Source of the DNA: Carposina sasakii
Lineage: Eukaryota; Arthropoda; Insecta; Lepidoptera; Carposinidae
DNA: 64,000 nt
Reading direction: 5' to 3'
NCBI GenBank assembly: GCA_014607495.2
Contig: CP053157.1
Location: 11,594,001-11,658,000, forward strand
Shown here: in pieces, positions 1 to 10,787 of the stretch
Position numbering within the stretch: the first letter of the stretch is position 1
How the letters are laid out: every line of letters starts with the position of its first letter
Program-made: the position numbers and the translations under genes
The notes under the pieces: generated by a model
What the model was told of the DNA's origin: nothing
What the model saw: the letters and a program-made list of their open reading frames with translations, nothing else
Databases searched by the model: none

Positions 1-1440
1 CACGGTTGCTCCGCCCACATACCCCGCCACCCGCAATGCAAGGATACGCGTTAAGATCTGCGTAGTGTTAAAATTCGAAATTCGCGCGCTTTCGAGCAGG
101 CGGGTCAACGCTAGGTCAAACGCAGAGAACATAAAAACCCATAGAGTCGTTATTATAATTGATTTCAATGTTATGTTTATTTTATTTTTGTTTGCAAAAT
201 ACAATTAAATTAAATTAATTAATTTATTAATAAGTAATATAGGTATGTTAAAAAATCATTCATACAATAGAACACATTACCTGCATCATAGTTATATTTA
301 TGTATGAAATTCATCCAATGCAACAAGTATTAGGAAGTTTTGAATAAAACGAATTAATGGTAGATATCAAAGATTTATTTTATATATCACAAAAAATAGT
401 ATCCGATACATATGTGAAATGGGACCAATTTACTCATGTAGATCGCTTTTAAAAAGGCTTTTAGGTGAGTCAATATGTTAAAATGTTACAAGTAGTAACT
501 TAACAAATTTTAATATTAAGATGATTATGTAAAAAAAATGCCGTTTCATTTAGGTAAATTGCTGTATGTTAAATATAAATAGTAGGTGTTTTTTAAAAAT
601 AAAGGGTTAACAGGTATGTATAATGTGCATTCGCAATATTAGCTGTGCATAAATAAAAAAAACTTTATTTAAAGATAAATAGCGGTATGCGTATGCCACA
701 AATATAAATTGCAGTTTGATTAGCAATATTCTCATTTGAGGATTTTGCTGTGCAGTCAGTAATTTTGATACGAATTCCAATTATTTGTGACTATAAAAAA
801 TCATTTTATTTGATGTGCGTTTAAATACTATACAATTAAATTAAATGATTTTTCTTACTAATCCTCTACACTCCCCAAGAAATATATATGTACTATTTAC
901 CTTATACAGTAAAATACCTTCTGTTCTATGCTCCACCACATCTGTTACCATCAAACTGTCAATCGGAGAGCTAAAATATGAAATGAGTTTAAAAATATCA
1001 AAAAAGTTTTAGTAGCCAAAAGTGAAAACAAGTGAGCAAAAACAACAAAATTATAGCAGGTAGGTAGGTTCTCACTCACTTTTCTTCAAACATTACAGGT
1101 GGTATTAGTTCGGTATAAACTTTGACGGGCGACTCCAGGACTTTTTGTTCGGCACAATTTGTTTGAATTCTATAAACAAAATATTGTAGATAAGGAACTG
1201 CTGCCGAAGATGCTACGTAGTAAGTAAAGATGGGTCGGATTAGGTAAAAATCGTACCTGATCGACCTAATACATACTAATATTTATGCAATATGGCCGTT
1301 CCATTACTGTGATCCATTACGTATTAGATAAATACGTAGAATCTTTATTCGATGAATATTTAGTATCGGTTTTCGGTGAATGATCCATTATCTAATAAAT
1401 ACCTACGTAGAAAGAATAGTCGTGGAAATAGAAAATATCG
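1..1440. other. AT-rich non-coding block, unit 1
   Basis: No open frame of note and no element I can name. The first 120 bases are relatively CG-rich, the rest strongly AT-rich. A perfect 11-bp inverted repeat (AAAAATCATTT at 796-806 with its complement at 843-853) is the only clear local structure. Near 1210-1400 there are repeated ACCTAAT/ATTAGGTA-type motifs that recur near 2240-2310, as if the SINE and RTE pieces had split an older repeat. Confidence 0.5.
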
Positions 1441-1570
1441 TGATAATAGCGAAATGCATTTTTTATATTAGGTTAAATTTTTAATATTTAGTTAAATTGT
1501 TTTTAGTTTGTGTCACATATTTTGTTTAAATAAAGGATTTTAATTTTGTAAAAAAAAAATGAAAAAAAAG

Positions 1571-1645
1571 TCTTGTCTGTACCCGGATACGAACCAGGAG
1601 TATCTGATTTTCGACTCTGCCGATGTAACCGCTGGGCTATTATAA
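1571..1645 (-). repeat. tRNA-derived SINE head or tRNA pseudogene, unit 1
   Basis: On the minus strand there is an A-box-like TAGCCCAGCGG (1629-1639) and a B-box-like GGTTCGTATCC (1585-1595) at tRNA-like spacing, followed by an oligo-T run resembling a Pol III terminator. The intervening stems do not fold into a convincing functional tRNA, so a SINE head or tRNA pseudogene is the better reading. Just beside it, on the plus strand, AATAAA near 1528 and an A-run near 1550 look like the tail of a separate retroposed sequence. Confidence 0.55.
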
Positions 1646-1804
1646 ACTTGATAGAGACGGTGAAAATTATCTTCATATTCTAATGATATTGTAGTATTTT
1701 TGCTAAATAATAAAATTGAAACTTATAGTCTATGCCTTACGGTTGATTTCTCATAATAAGATGATATTTTATGCGATACCTAATACCTAATGTCGTCTTG
1801 TATC

Positions 1805-2240
1805 TGAATGCTGGGCCGTAAAGAAGAAGGATAAAAATCAATTCCATGTAAGCAAGATGAGAATGTTGAGATGGATGTGTGGAGTTACAAGAATGGATAA
1901 AATAAGAAATGTGTATATAAGAGGAAGTTTGAAAGTTGCGCCGATCACAGACAAGTTACGAAGTAACCGTCTGTCTTGGTACGGGCATGTAAAGCTATAT
2001 TATGAGTCTATGATGTAAAGCGACGGGATGAAAGGCATATTTTACAGAGAGCTTTGTGCATGAGTGTGGATGGATATAAAGAAGAGGTAGACCAAAGAAA
2101 TGTTGGATGGACTGTGTGAGGGAGGATATGCGTGTACTGGGAGTGAGCCATGAGATGACGGATAATAGGGATGAATGGAAGAAAAGTACATATTGTGCCG
2201 ACCCCAAATAAATGGGAACAGGGCAGGAAGATGATGATGA
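1805..2240 (+). pseudogene. RTE-type LINE, 3' end fragment, unit 1
   Basis: From 1857 the plus strand reads MRMLRWMCGVTRMDKIRN, then RGSLKVAPITDKLRSNRLSW and YGHV. This is the characteristic C-terminal segment of lepidopteran RTE-clade reverse transcriptases. Later, in shifted frames, it has the GRPKKCWMDC-like stretch and ADPK end. It closes with a short GATGATGAT tail near 2230-2240, typical of RTE 3' ends. Several frameshifts and stops make it a dead fragment, and everything 5' of the C-terminus is gone. Confidence 0.75.
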
Positions 2241-3599
2241 CCTAATCACGTTGTATTAGGTACCGACTAGTATTGAAAAATACCTAATCCACATACCTAT
2301 TCCAATATTTATGCCTCACCTGTAGTAGTAAGTAAGTTCCTTAGGTGGGTAAAAGATATTGTACCTACATATACTCGTAAATGTATATAAAATTTGTGTA
2401 TGTGCTTCATGTGTAAAGCAGTGCGCTTATAGAATACTTCTCATGCTGTTTGTGTGATTTCGGAACTAATTTCTTTTGTAGACTTTTACATAGATAAACA
2501 AAGCAACTAGCGCCATCGTTCAAAGGAATTCTACCAATTTATAAAGGTGAAAGTTTGTATGTGTGTGAGTGTGTATGTTTGTTACTTCATCACGCAAAAT
2601 CCTGAAATGTATGGAACAGCTGATTTTTTTCACTATATCGGAGTTGGCCCCATAGTGAAAGTTGTTTCTTTTTACTTTCCTAGTTTCGTGTCAAAGGCAA
2701 ATCACTAATTTCGGAAAGACCTTATATTAGCTTAGGTACGTATCAGAATAACACATTATACTTTTTATCCCGGTAAATATTTTATCCCGTAATTTCGACA
2801 TTTTGTTTTTTCTGCTGTCCATTATAAAATGCATTCTCAGCACTAAACTTTACATACTTACTAATTATGATTATAGCTACTTACACCTTTGATTCTCTCC
2901 CCTTTTTAGAAAATTCTCTCCAACGTTGAGCCATCTTCCTTTTGGAAACATATTTTTTAGTTTTATTTCCCATTAGTCCGAACTCAATCGAGTAATACCT
3001 ACACCACAAGATAATAAAAAATGCCACTGCCGTGGGCGGAAGCGACATAGACCCTACGTCGTCGGCGCACAGCGCGGTACTGAGCGTCAGCGGGCACGAA
3101 GTTACTATTTAACGCTTTTCAGTAAGCATTAGAGTAGAATATCGCTTGCACGCTAAACAACTGATTGAGCTCAGAAGTAAAGGGCGTAAGTCTCAAAAAG
3201 ATTTTTATTAATTGTGTGTTCAATTATGATTGTTTTTTAATTTTGGCTTTACAAAAGTTTACTATCATTATTATCTTGATATCCGAATTTATTTTAAACG
3301 CCTACCTCATGTAATAGCCGAAATAAAAGTAAAAATGACTAAAAAACATGTCGATTTCAAAAAACAAAACTATCGAGCGAAAATCATTAAATCATGTTTT
3401 TGGCTTTACATGACATAGTTAAGGGTACTAAGAATATAGTGTAATAGTCTCACATTAAACAAACATGCACCCGTTTCAGCATATTTAATCAAAAAGATGA
3501 TAAATAAGGTCTGCCTCCTCTTAAAACCCTTTATTAAATCAAAGACCTCGATTCGTAAGCTTCTATAATTAGGAAAGCACAAAAATTATAATAACTATT
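2241..3599. other. Non-coding block between RTE relic and transposase relic, unit 1
   Basis: Mostly AT-rich and unassigned. Near 2540-2600 it has a TG-rich stretch followed by TTTGTTACTTCATCACGCAA, of a kind common in lepidopteran interspersed repeats. Near 3030-3110 lies a short GC-rich island. A 62-codon frame at 3230-3418 has no recognisable domain and I do not call it a gene. Confidence 0.4.
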
Positions 3600-3736
3600 A
3601 TTCCGATTCAGAGTCAAGATATTCAACGTCGAGGTAGTCCACCCCCGATATTCCAGATCCTGATGGGAGGTCAACACTTGGTCTTCTTCATCAGAATTAC
3701 TATTTATTTCAGAGTCAGTGGTGTCGCTTTCATCTC

Positions 3737-4376
3737 CTATAGAGTTAACAAATTTTTCCGTCTTGATATACTGTTCTGCCTTTCATGGTAGTCATTTTCA
3801 ATTTTTTTTCTATGTTCAACTAAATTTTTCCATGTATCAGCATCAATACTGTTAAAAGCATCTTCAGCTGCTTTTTTAATCTCTAATAAGTCTACATTTT
3901 TCTTGGGTACTTTTTGGTTAGCTATGCCCCAGATGAGCTCTATAGGATTTAGATCACAGCGGTAAGGTGAGAGCCTTACCACTTCATGACCATGCGCCCC
4001 CAAAATCATATATGGGCTCAGGTCATCAATTTCATATATGGGCTCAGGTCTATGCTTTTTCACAAGCATTAGTTGTGATGGCTTCCGCAGGTTTGGGTCA
4101 AACTGGATATTGTTTTGCATCAGCCAGAGTTTTATTTCCTCAACTCTAGATACAGAAGTCGGGGCTTTATTTTTTACCACGCTGTGGTAAAGAGGCGTTA
4201 TCCATTACCACAATATATGGCTCGTGTACATTCTGAATGAGCCGTTCTGTTACCCATTTTGTAAAATTGGTCGCATTCATTTCTGAATGGTAATCTTTCA
4301 TTTTATTTTTTCCACAAAAAATCAAAAGCGCATTAGAAATAAAGCCGTCCTCACTACCAGCATGAATAATAATCTG
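3737..4376 (-). pseudogene. DDE transposase relic (DDE_3, Tc1/mariner-IS630-like), unit 1
   Basis: Minus-strand C-terminal half of a DDE transposase of the DDE_3 type found in many insects. An N-terminal piece contains HAGSEDGFISNALLIFCGKN and VVMDNAS (second catalytic Asp). The downstream piece contains LILGAHGHEVVRL-like sequence, then PYRCDLNPIELIWG with the third acidic residue. One extra T just after the DNAS codons breaks the frame near 4175, so the protein is split. The N-terminus and any terminal inverted repeat are missing because the relic runs head-to-head into the DIRS element at about 4376. This unit keeps the longest C-terminal frame (147 codons). Confidence 0.75.
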
Positions 4377-5793
4377 TGGTGGGGTGCAGCTTGTGAAGAG
4401 CAAAGAGCGTGTGGTCAGTGGACTCGCAGTGAACGCTCGCGACATATTAACTACTTAGAAATCCTAGCGGCTTTTTTTCGGCCTCAAAGTATTTGCAAAG
4501 GATTTTCACGACTGCCAAATTCTACTAAGAATAGATAATACCACCGCTATCTCATATATTAATCGTATGGGAGGTATACAATTCCCACACTTAACACAGA
4601 TTACTAGAGATATTTGGCAGTGGTGCGAAAAACGTAACATAACATTATTCGCATCTTACATAAGTTCGGCTGATAATGAGATTGCGGATGCGGAGTCCCG
4701 TCGAATCCATCCGGATATCGAGTGGGAACTCGCAGAAGATAATTAAGCAATTCGGAGTTCCGAATATAGATTTATTTGCCAGTAGATTAAATAAAAAATG
4801 TGAAAAATACATATCATGGCACAGGGACCCAGACGCTTATACTATAGACGCGTTCACAGTGTCATGGTCAGAATTCTATTTTATGGTTTTCCTCCATTTG
4901 CTATTATACTTAAAACCTTAAGAAAAATATCTAACGATAGAGCTAAGGGTATTGTAGTAGTTCCTCTTTGGACAACTCAACCGTGGTATCCCTTATTTCA
5001 AAGTCTTTTAGTTGGAAAGCCTTTAGTATTAAAAGCCAAAAAATTTATAATATCTCATTCCAGAGAACGAGATATTCACCAAAAGATTACCCTGGTTGCC
5101 GGGATATTATCCGGACGTCGTTCCTGAAGAGAGGTGTACCATCCGGCTCTTTACCAATCATGATAGCTTCCCTCTCGGAGAGCTCCATCAACCAATACGA
5201 CGCTTGTCTAAGGAAATGGTTTAATTACTGTAATATAAATAACATTTTCTTTTATGAAACGTCTGTTACTAATGTCATTAATTTTCTTACTGGTTTATAT
5301 AATTCTGGATATCAGTACGGTACACTGAACTCTTGTAGATCTGCCTTGTCCTTAATTATGGGCACAACTATTGGGAATGATGACCGGATAAAACGATTTT
5401 CCTTATTTCCGTGAAAAGCCAGAAATTTGCCCAGCAGTGACTCTTCATTTTTATTGAGAACACACGAAATCATTGCGTGTACAAAATGAAACTCTTTTCA
5501 TAAGTTTAAGACGACCGTATCGAGGTGTTGGTGCTAATACAATAAGTAGGTGGATTAAATCTACCCTACACGACTGTGGTATTGACACGTCTGTTTTCAC
5601 AGCGCACAGCACCAGACATGCTGCTACTTCCAGAGCACGCAAACTGGGAGTTAGTCTAGATTTGATAAGAAAAACCGCTGGATGGAGTGGTACTTCAAAT
5701 ACCTTTGAAAGATTTTATAATCGAATTATATTACAACCTACAGATTCAGATTCTTTTACTAAGAGTATTATGTCTGACTCTTTAAATAATTAA
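4377..5793 (+). pseudogene. DIRS-like retrotransposon relic (RNase H and tyrosine recombinase), unit 1
   Basis: The first part matches the RNase H region of DIRS elements: HINYLEILAAFF (acidic E), ILLRIDNTTAISYINRMGG (D), then SADNEIAD (D). It is followed by the DLFASRLNKKCEKYISW and PPFAIILKTL region. The last part is a tyrosine recombinase: an N-terminal SSINQYDACLRKW segment, then HSTRHAATSRARKLGVSL (HxxR) and ERFYNR (nucleophile Tyr). The stretch carrying the first catalytic Arg is missing between about 5405 and 5420, and a stop interrupts near 5457. Here a 14-bp deletion near 4736 and a T-run change near 4480 further break the RNase H frame. Inactive. Confidence 0.8.
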
Positions 5794-5938
5794 GTTAATT
5801 GTTAATTATTTGAATTATTTGGGTAAAGTGATGAACAATTTATTGATTTGAAAATAAATGTGATTGCCAATAATATATAGTGTTTACTATCTGTCCTTAG
5901 TTACAAAGTTGATTTCTCTTGTAAATATATCTCAACAT

Positions 5939-6380
5939 CTACATTGTAATCTCATCTACTGCTAATCTAGAGGACAAAGCCCGAGTATAATTAATGATTA
6001 AACGAACTTACCTGGTTAGTGAAGTTCTATCATAATTATACGAGGGCTTTGTCCGAAGAGATTAGCATCCCGCCCACCCTGAAATACCCCTATACAGAGA
6101 AATATCAACTTTGTCAGCTCATCTTACAATTATTGGCAGGCTGTGACTACTCTAAACTAAATGATGGCCGCCGGTATCCGTGGAGGCAGGAAGACTACGA
6201 CTACCCGCAAAAAAAAAAAAAGGTAAACCTTTGAGGTTTACCCTCAACTATGTGGACGAATGTGGCGACACCTGGCGTTACTACATTGTAATCTCATCTA
6301 CTGCTAATCTCTTCGGACAAAGCCCTCGTATAATTATGATAGAACTTCACTAACCAGATAAGTTCGTTTAATCATTAATT
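5939..6380. repeat. Inverted/direct repeat block after the DIRS relic, unit 1
   Basis: A 78-bp inverted repeat (5989-6066 against 6303-6380, one mismatch seen) brackets a 236-bp spacer. A direct repeat ACATTGTAATCTCATCTACT occurs at 5941 and again at 6283, and a shorter imperfect foldback pairs 5961-5992 with 6033-6066. The spacer contains a perfect hairpin GGTAAACCT-TTG-AGGTTTACC beside an A13 run. Mixed inverted and direct repeats fit the complex termini of DIRS elements. A separate foldback element is the alternative. Confidence 0.75.
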
Positions 6381-6856
6381 TAAGGTGTTTTATTTTAACA
6401 CACTTGGATTTGCAGTGGTATCTGTGCTGGATTAATGGACTTTGAGAAATTTTACGGAAGTTAACGAGTCCATTAACAGATTTTTAAGTTACTTTGAAAG
6501 TTAATCCGTTACTCGAAATGTTAACTTCGTTAATTAACGGATTAACTAGTTAATGCCTAGCTATGGATGTGCGGCAATTTACCTACATTGGCGCGAAGTA
6601 CATTTTGTGTCACGATGGTGATTCGCGACAGGACGAACTCTTTGGCCGGAGCATTAGAATTTTCAGCAAAATACGATCTTTTCTAGTCTGTGGTACGATC
6701 CTGTCAAAAATAAAGTTGGCCACACTGCAGCTGGTAAAAAAAAACAGCATTTTTAATTTTTAGGTTATGTGTGTTGTTTTTCTTTTTCCATATTTTCTCA
6801 TTTCTAATCAAAGAATATACTACTCTGTTTCTAATTTAACTAAATTTAGCTTTGAG
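6381..6856. promoter_or_regulatory. UMPS 5' flank with nested palindromes, unit 1
   Basis: Presumed promoter and 5' UTR of UMPS, inferred from position only. It holds two perfect inverted pairs: TTAATGGACT (6432-6441) with AGTCCATTAA (6467-6476), and GTTAATCCGTTA (6500-6511) with TAACGGATTAAC (6535-6546). A GTTAAC palindrome lies inside the second pair. I see no clear TATA box and cannot place a transcription start. A 66-codon frame at 6563-6763 has no recognisable domain. Confidence 0.4.
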
Positions 6857-9075
6857 ATGGCTAATGACCAAGGTTTAGAAGAATTAGCTATCAAGCTATT
6901 CAACATAGATGCAGTGAAATTTGGTGATTTTATGACTAAAAGTGGTATAAATACACCGGTATATTTCGACCTAAGAGTTATTGTGAGCTATCCAGATGTT
7001 ATGGTACAGTATATTATACGATATCTAATAGTTTAAAAAAATTCAAATCTATAATATGATAAAATCTATTGAATCTGTGTCCAGACCGATTTATCATTAT
7101 GACCTTATCTAAGCACAATTTCCGTGCCTTCAAAGAATTTTGTCACGCTTATTATTAGAATAATAAATAACTCATAGGTAACATAAAGTAGCGGTATGTT
7201 CCAATTGTAATAATATTGTCAGTCAGTGCTTAATGTAATACCTATCTTCATACTTCAAATTCTGTTTTTCTATGAGTTTTAATGCTTCACAGTCGCTAGT
7301 TAGGTCCCCCCGGGATTTTCTATGCTATGTTATGCATTTTTCTGGTCGCCTCTGTTGATCCTGGCTCACAGGATTTGCAGAGGCGGGAATGAGTGGCGGG
7401 CCAATCCCCGTAATATGATAAAATATGTAATTGATATTGTGATTTCTTTACAGGAATTGATCACAACCCTTTTGTACGAGTTTGCAGTAAAAGATAGTGA
7501 GTATGACCATTTGTGTGGTGTGCCTTACACTGCCCTGCCAGTAGCTACCCTCCTCAGCCTTATTGCTAAGAAACCAATGCTTATGAGGCGCAAAGAGGCT
7601 AAGGCATATGGTACAAAAAAAATGATTGAAGGCCATTATAAACCTGGTCAAACATGTCTTATAGTTGAGGATGTCGTCACGTCTGGCTCTAGTGTACTGG
7701 AGACAGTTAAGGACTTGCACAATGAAGGCCTAATCACTAAAGAAGCAGTCATTATCCTTGATAGAGAACAAGGCGGAAAGGAAAACCTTGAAAACCACAA
7801 TGTACAAATGAAAGCCCTTTTCACAATGTCCTTGTTACTAGAAATATTAGTCAAACATGAGAAAATTACCAGTGAAATAGCTGAGAAAGTCAAGCAATAC
7901 CTCAAAGAAGCCAAAGCCCCTCAAAATGGTATTGGTAAGTTGGCATCCTTGTTTACTTAAATAACCTTAAAGTTTTTTATATGTATAAATAGTGTAATAA
8001 TCTTTACTGTAAAACATTGTATTTATAACTTTACAGATAAAACACCTGATAGATCTTTACTACCGTTTGAAGAGAGAGCCGAGCTATCTTCCAATCCAGT
8101 AGCGCATCAGCTCTTCAACATAATGTCAACTAAGAAAACCAATCTCTGTTTATCTATAGACTTAACGACAACCACAGAAATACTAGATCTACTAGACAAA
8201 GTTGGGGAACACATATGTCTGGTCAAAACTCATGTTGACATAATTGAGGACTTTACACCGGAATTTGTAATAAGACTCAAGCAAATTGCAGATAGATATA
8301 ACTTCATGATTCTGGAAGATAGAAAATATGCTGATATCGGAAACACAGTGTCCCTGCAGTATGAGAAAGGGCTGTACAAAGTAGGGTCATGGGCTGATTG
8401 TGTAACAGTACACTCCATACCTGGTGAGGGAATACTGAAGGCACTAAATGCTAGTACAACGGGTACTAATAAAGGCATATTTTTGCTCGCAGAAATGAGT
8501 TCAGAGGTAATTATTACATCATGGTTGTGTTACTAGGCCAAAGTTTTAAGAATTGAAACTTAAAACTTTGGCTTTACATTTCTATGTAAGACAGTCTTAC
8601 TATAAATTATTTTTCTTGGAACTTTCCTGGTCATTTTTTTTTTAATTTTTAGAAATGTGATTTTTTTCGTTTGCATGTTAATTACATAATAATAATATTA
8701 AGCTTTTATTCAAGTTTAAATCAATATTCGTAAATTCTACAGGGAAATCTCATCACACCAGACTATGCAGATGCAACCGTCAAAATGGCTGAAAAATATT
8801 TAGGGTTGATAACTGGATTTGTCTGCCAGAACAAGAAAACCTTCAAGGATCCTGGACTCATTCAGCTCACTCCAGGAGTCAAGCTGGAGAGCAGTAAAGA
8901 TGACCTGGGCCAGGTATACAACACTCCAGATAAGGTTATTGTGGAAAACGGAGCTGATATTGTAGTAGTTGGAAGAGGCATTGTTGCTGCAAAGAACCCG
9001 GAGGCAGAAGCTATTCTCTACAAGGACACTTTGTGGAAGTGTTATTCTAAACGCGTGTCTGGCAAAATTGAATAG
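6857..9075 (+). CDS. UMPS: UMP synthase (OPRT-OMPDC bifunctional), intact copy 1
   Basis: Converts orotate plus PRPP to OMP and then decarboxylates it to UMP, the last two steps of de novo pyrimidine synthesis in animals (cytosolic). Exons 6857-7003, 7454-7934, 8037-8506 and 8743-9075 join at GT-AG sites in phases 0, 1 and 0 to give 476 aa, matching the roughly 480 aa of animal UMPS. OPRT (about residues 1-210): FGDFMTKSG, the [12 protein letters not shown] loop, and the PRPP motif [10 protein letters not shown] (120-129). OMPDC (about 225-476): K273 in VKTHVD, D304/K306/D309 in [11 protein letters not shown], then Q423, Y425 and R444 for phosphate. I chose ATG 6857 because it aligns with the family start. 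An in-frame ATG at 6767 would only add an AT-rich, unrelated leader. No canonical AATAAA lies close after the stop. Likely functional. Confidence 0.93.
8537..8600 (+). other. Two perfect hairpins early in UMPS intron 3
   Basis: Thirty bases after the exon 3 donor, GCCAAAGTTTTAAG (8537-8550) pairs perfectly with CTTAAAACTTTGGC (8559-8572) over an 8-base loop. A second hairpin, GTAAGAC-A-GTCTTAC, follows at 8586-8600. Both recur unchanged in every full and truncated copy in which I looked. They could be a tiny foldback insertion in the ancestral intron or an RNA structure near the splice site. No function is shown. Confidence 0.7.
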
Positions 9076-9298
9076 AAAAATAATTGAAACCATGAACATA
9101 TAAAGACTAACGGACAGTGTTAATTCATAGTAAGCTTGGTAATGAAATTCCATGGAGTAGGGATGTGTATTGACGCGTTATCCACCCACACATACAAACC
9201 ATAGTAAGCTTGGGGCGCCTACTAGAAAATACGCATTAATGCGCAATACGCCGCCATTGCGATGCTTCAATCTGTGCATTGACAGCATTATATCCATT
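9076..9298. repeat. Short-form spacer of the nested 1.6-kb repeat, unit 1
   Basis: A 223-bp spacer between the UMPS stop and the breakpoint where truncated exon 2 begins (TGAAGGCC). It contains the phrase CATAGTAAGCTTGG twice (near 9127 and 9202) and a CGCATTAATGCG palindrome. A longer form (242 bp, extra TTGTCAATACACAGAG-containing segment, CGCATACATGCG) follows other copies. The two forms act as markers of repeat type. An ATG at 9170 opens a frame that continues into exon 2. Confidence 0.8.
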
Positions 9299-10674
9299 GA
9301 AGGCCTAATCACTAAAGAAGCAGTCATTATCCTTGATAGAGAACAAGGCGGAAAGGAAAACCTTGAAAACCACAGTGTACAAATGAAAGCCCTTTTCACA
9401 ATGTCCTTGTTAATAGAAATATTAGTCAAACATGAGAAAATTACCAGTGAAATAGCTGAGAAAGTCAAGCAATACCTCAAAGAAGCCAAAGCCCCTCAAA
9501 ATGGTATTGGTAAGTTGGCATCCTTGTTTACTTAAATAACCTTAAAGTTTTTTATATGTATAAATAGTGTAATAATCTTTACTGTAAAACATTGTATTTA
9601 TAACTTTACAGATAAAACACCTGATAGATCTTTACTACCGTTTGAAGAGAGAGCCGAGCTATCTTCCAATCCAGTAGCGCATCAGCTCTTCAACATGATG
9701 TCAACTAAGAAAACCAATCTCTGTTTATCTATAGACTTAACGATAACCACAGAAATACTAGATCTTAGTAGATCTAGTATTTCTTTGTCTAGTGACAAAG
9801 TTGGGGAACACATATGTCTGGTCAAAACTCATGTTGACATAATTGAGGACTTTACACCGGAATTTGTAATAAGACTCAAGCAAATTGCAGATAGATATAA
9901 CTTCATGATTCTGGAAGATAGAAAATATGCTGATATCGGAAACACAGTGTCCCTGCAGTATGAGAAAGGGCTGTACAAAGTAGGGTCATGGGCTGATTGT
10001 GTAACAGTACACTCCATACCTGGTGAGGGAATACTGAAGGCACTAAATGCTAGTACAACGGGTACTAATAAAGGCATATTTTTGCTCGCAGAAATGAGTT
10101 CAGAGGTAATTATTACATCATGGTTGTGTTACTAGGCCAAAGTTTTAAGAATTGAAACTTAAAACTTTGGCTTTACATTTCTATGTAAGACAGTCTTACT
10201 ATAAATTATTTTTCTTGGAACTTTCCTGGTCATTTTTTTTTAAATTTTTAGAAATGTGATTTTTTTCGTTTGCATGTTAATTACATAATAATAATATTAA
10301 GCTTTTATTCAAGTTTAAGTCAATATTCGTAAATTCTACAGGGAAATCTCATCACACCAGACTATGCAGATGCAACCGTCAAAATGGCTGAAAAATATTC
10401 AGGGTTGATAACTGGATTTGTCTGCCAGAACAAGAAAACCTTCAAGGATCCTGGACTCATTCAGCTCACTCCAGGAGTCAAGCTGGAGAGCAGTAAAGAT
10501 GGCCTGGGCCAGGTATACAACACTCCAGATAAGGTTATTGTGGAAAACGGAGCTGATATTGTAGTAGTTGGAAGAGGCATTGTTGCTGCAAAGAACCCGG
10601 AGGCAGAAGCTATTCTCTACAAGGACACTTTGTGGAAGTGTTATTCTAAACGCGTGTCTGGCAAAATTGAATAG
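9170..10674 (+). CDS. 5'-truncated UMPS, copy 1B: possible chimeric OMPDC
   Basis: Homology to UMPS starts at 9298 in exon 2, after the PRPP motif, so orotate phosphoribosyltransferase activity must be absent. A spacer ATG at 9170 is in frame: exons 9170-9509, 9612-10105 and 10342-10674 would give 388 aa, made of 44 novel residues, about 70 residues of OPRT C-terminus and a complete OMPDC with its catalytic K, D-K-D and phosphate residues. Exon 3 has an in-frame 24-bp palindromic insertion (8 residues) after ILDL. Exon 4 is the S/G variant (KYSG, KDGLGQ). Whether it is transcribed is unknown. A pseudogene reading is equally possible. Confidence 0.55.
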
Positions 10675-10787
10675 AAAAATAATTGAAACCATGAACATAT
10701 AAAGACTAACGGACAGTGTTGTCAATACACAGAGTTAAACATTCATAGTAAGCTTGGTAATGAAATTCCATGGAGTAGGGATGTGTA

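Noticed and set aside
1571..1645. Functional tRNA gene
   Set aside because: A- and B-box-like motifs are present but the stems and anticodon arm do not form a convincing cloverleaf.
3230..3418. 62-codon ORF repeated in units 1-3
   Set aside because: No recognisable domain, AT-rich composition, and its presence in three units only reflects the macroduplication.
5473..5793. Active tyrosine recombinase causing the spacer inversion
   Set aside because: The catalytic domain lacks the segment with the first Arg and has stops; any enzyme activity would have to come from another copy.
6019..6234. 71-codon ORF in the inverted-repeat block
   Set aside because: It spans the arm and the spacer. In unit 3 the spacer is flipped and the same codons lie on the other strand, so there is no stable gene. 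No domain recognised.
6767..6856. Alternative UMPS start at 6767
   Set aside because: It would add 30 residues without family similarity; the ATG at 6857 aligns with the known N-terminus.
7322..7453. Extension of exon 2 upstream to an ATG at 7322
   Set aside because: The upstream part does not resemble UMPS, and a good acceptor TTTCTTTACAG precedes residue 50, matching the family alignment.
8230..8478. 82-codon minus-strand ORF inside OMPDC, repeated many times
   Set aside because: Shadow of exon 3 on the opposite strand; the plus-strand frame explains the conservation.
6857..9075. Horizontal transfer or viral origin of the UMPS gene
   Set aside because: Intron-containing, with the animal OPRT-OMPDC domain order and length; an ordinary host gene.
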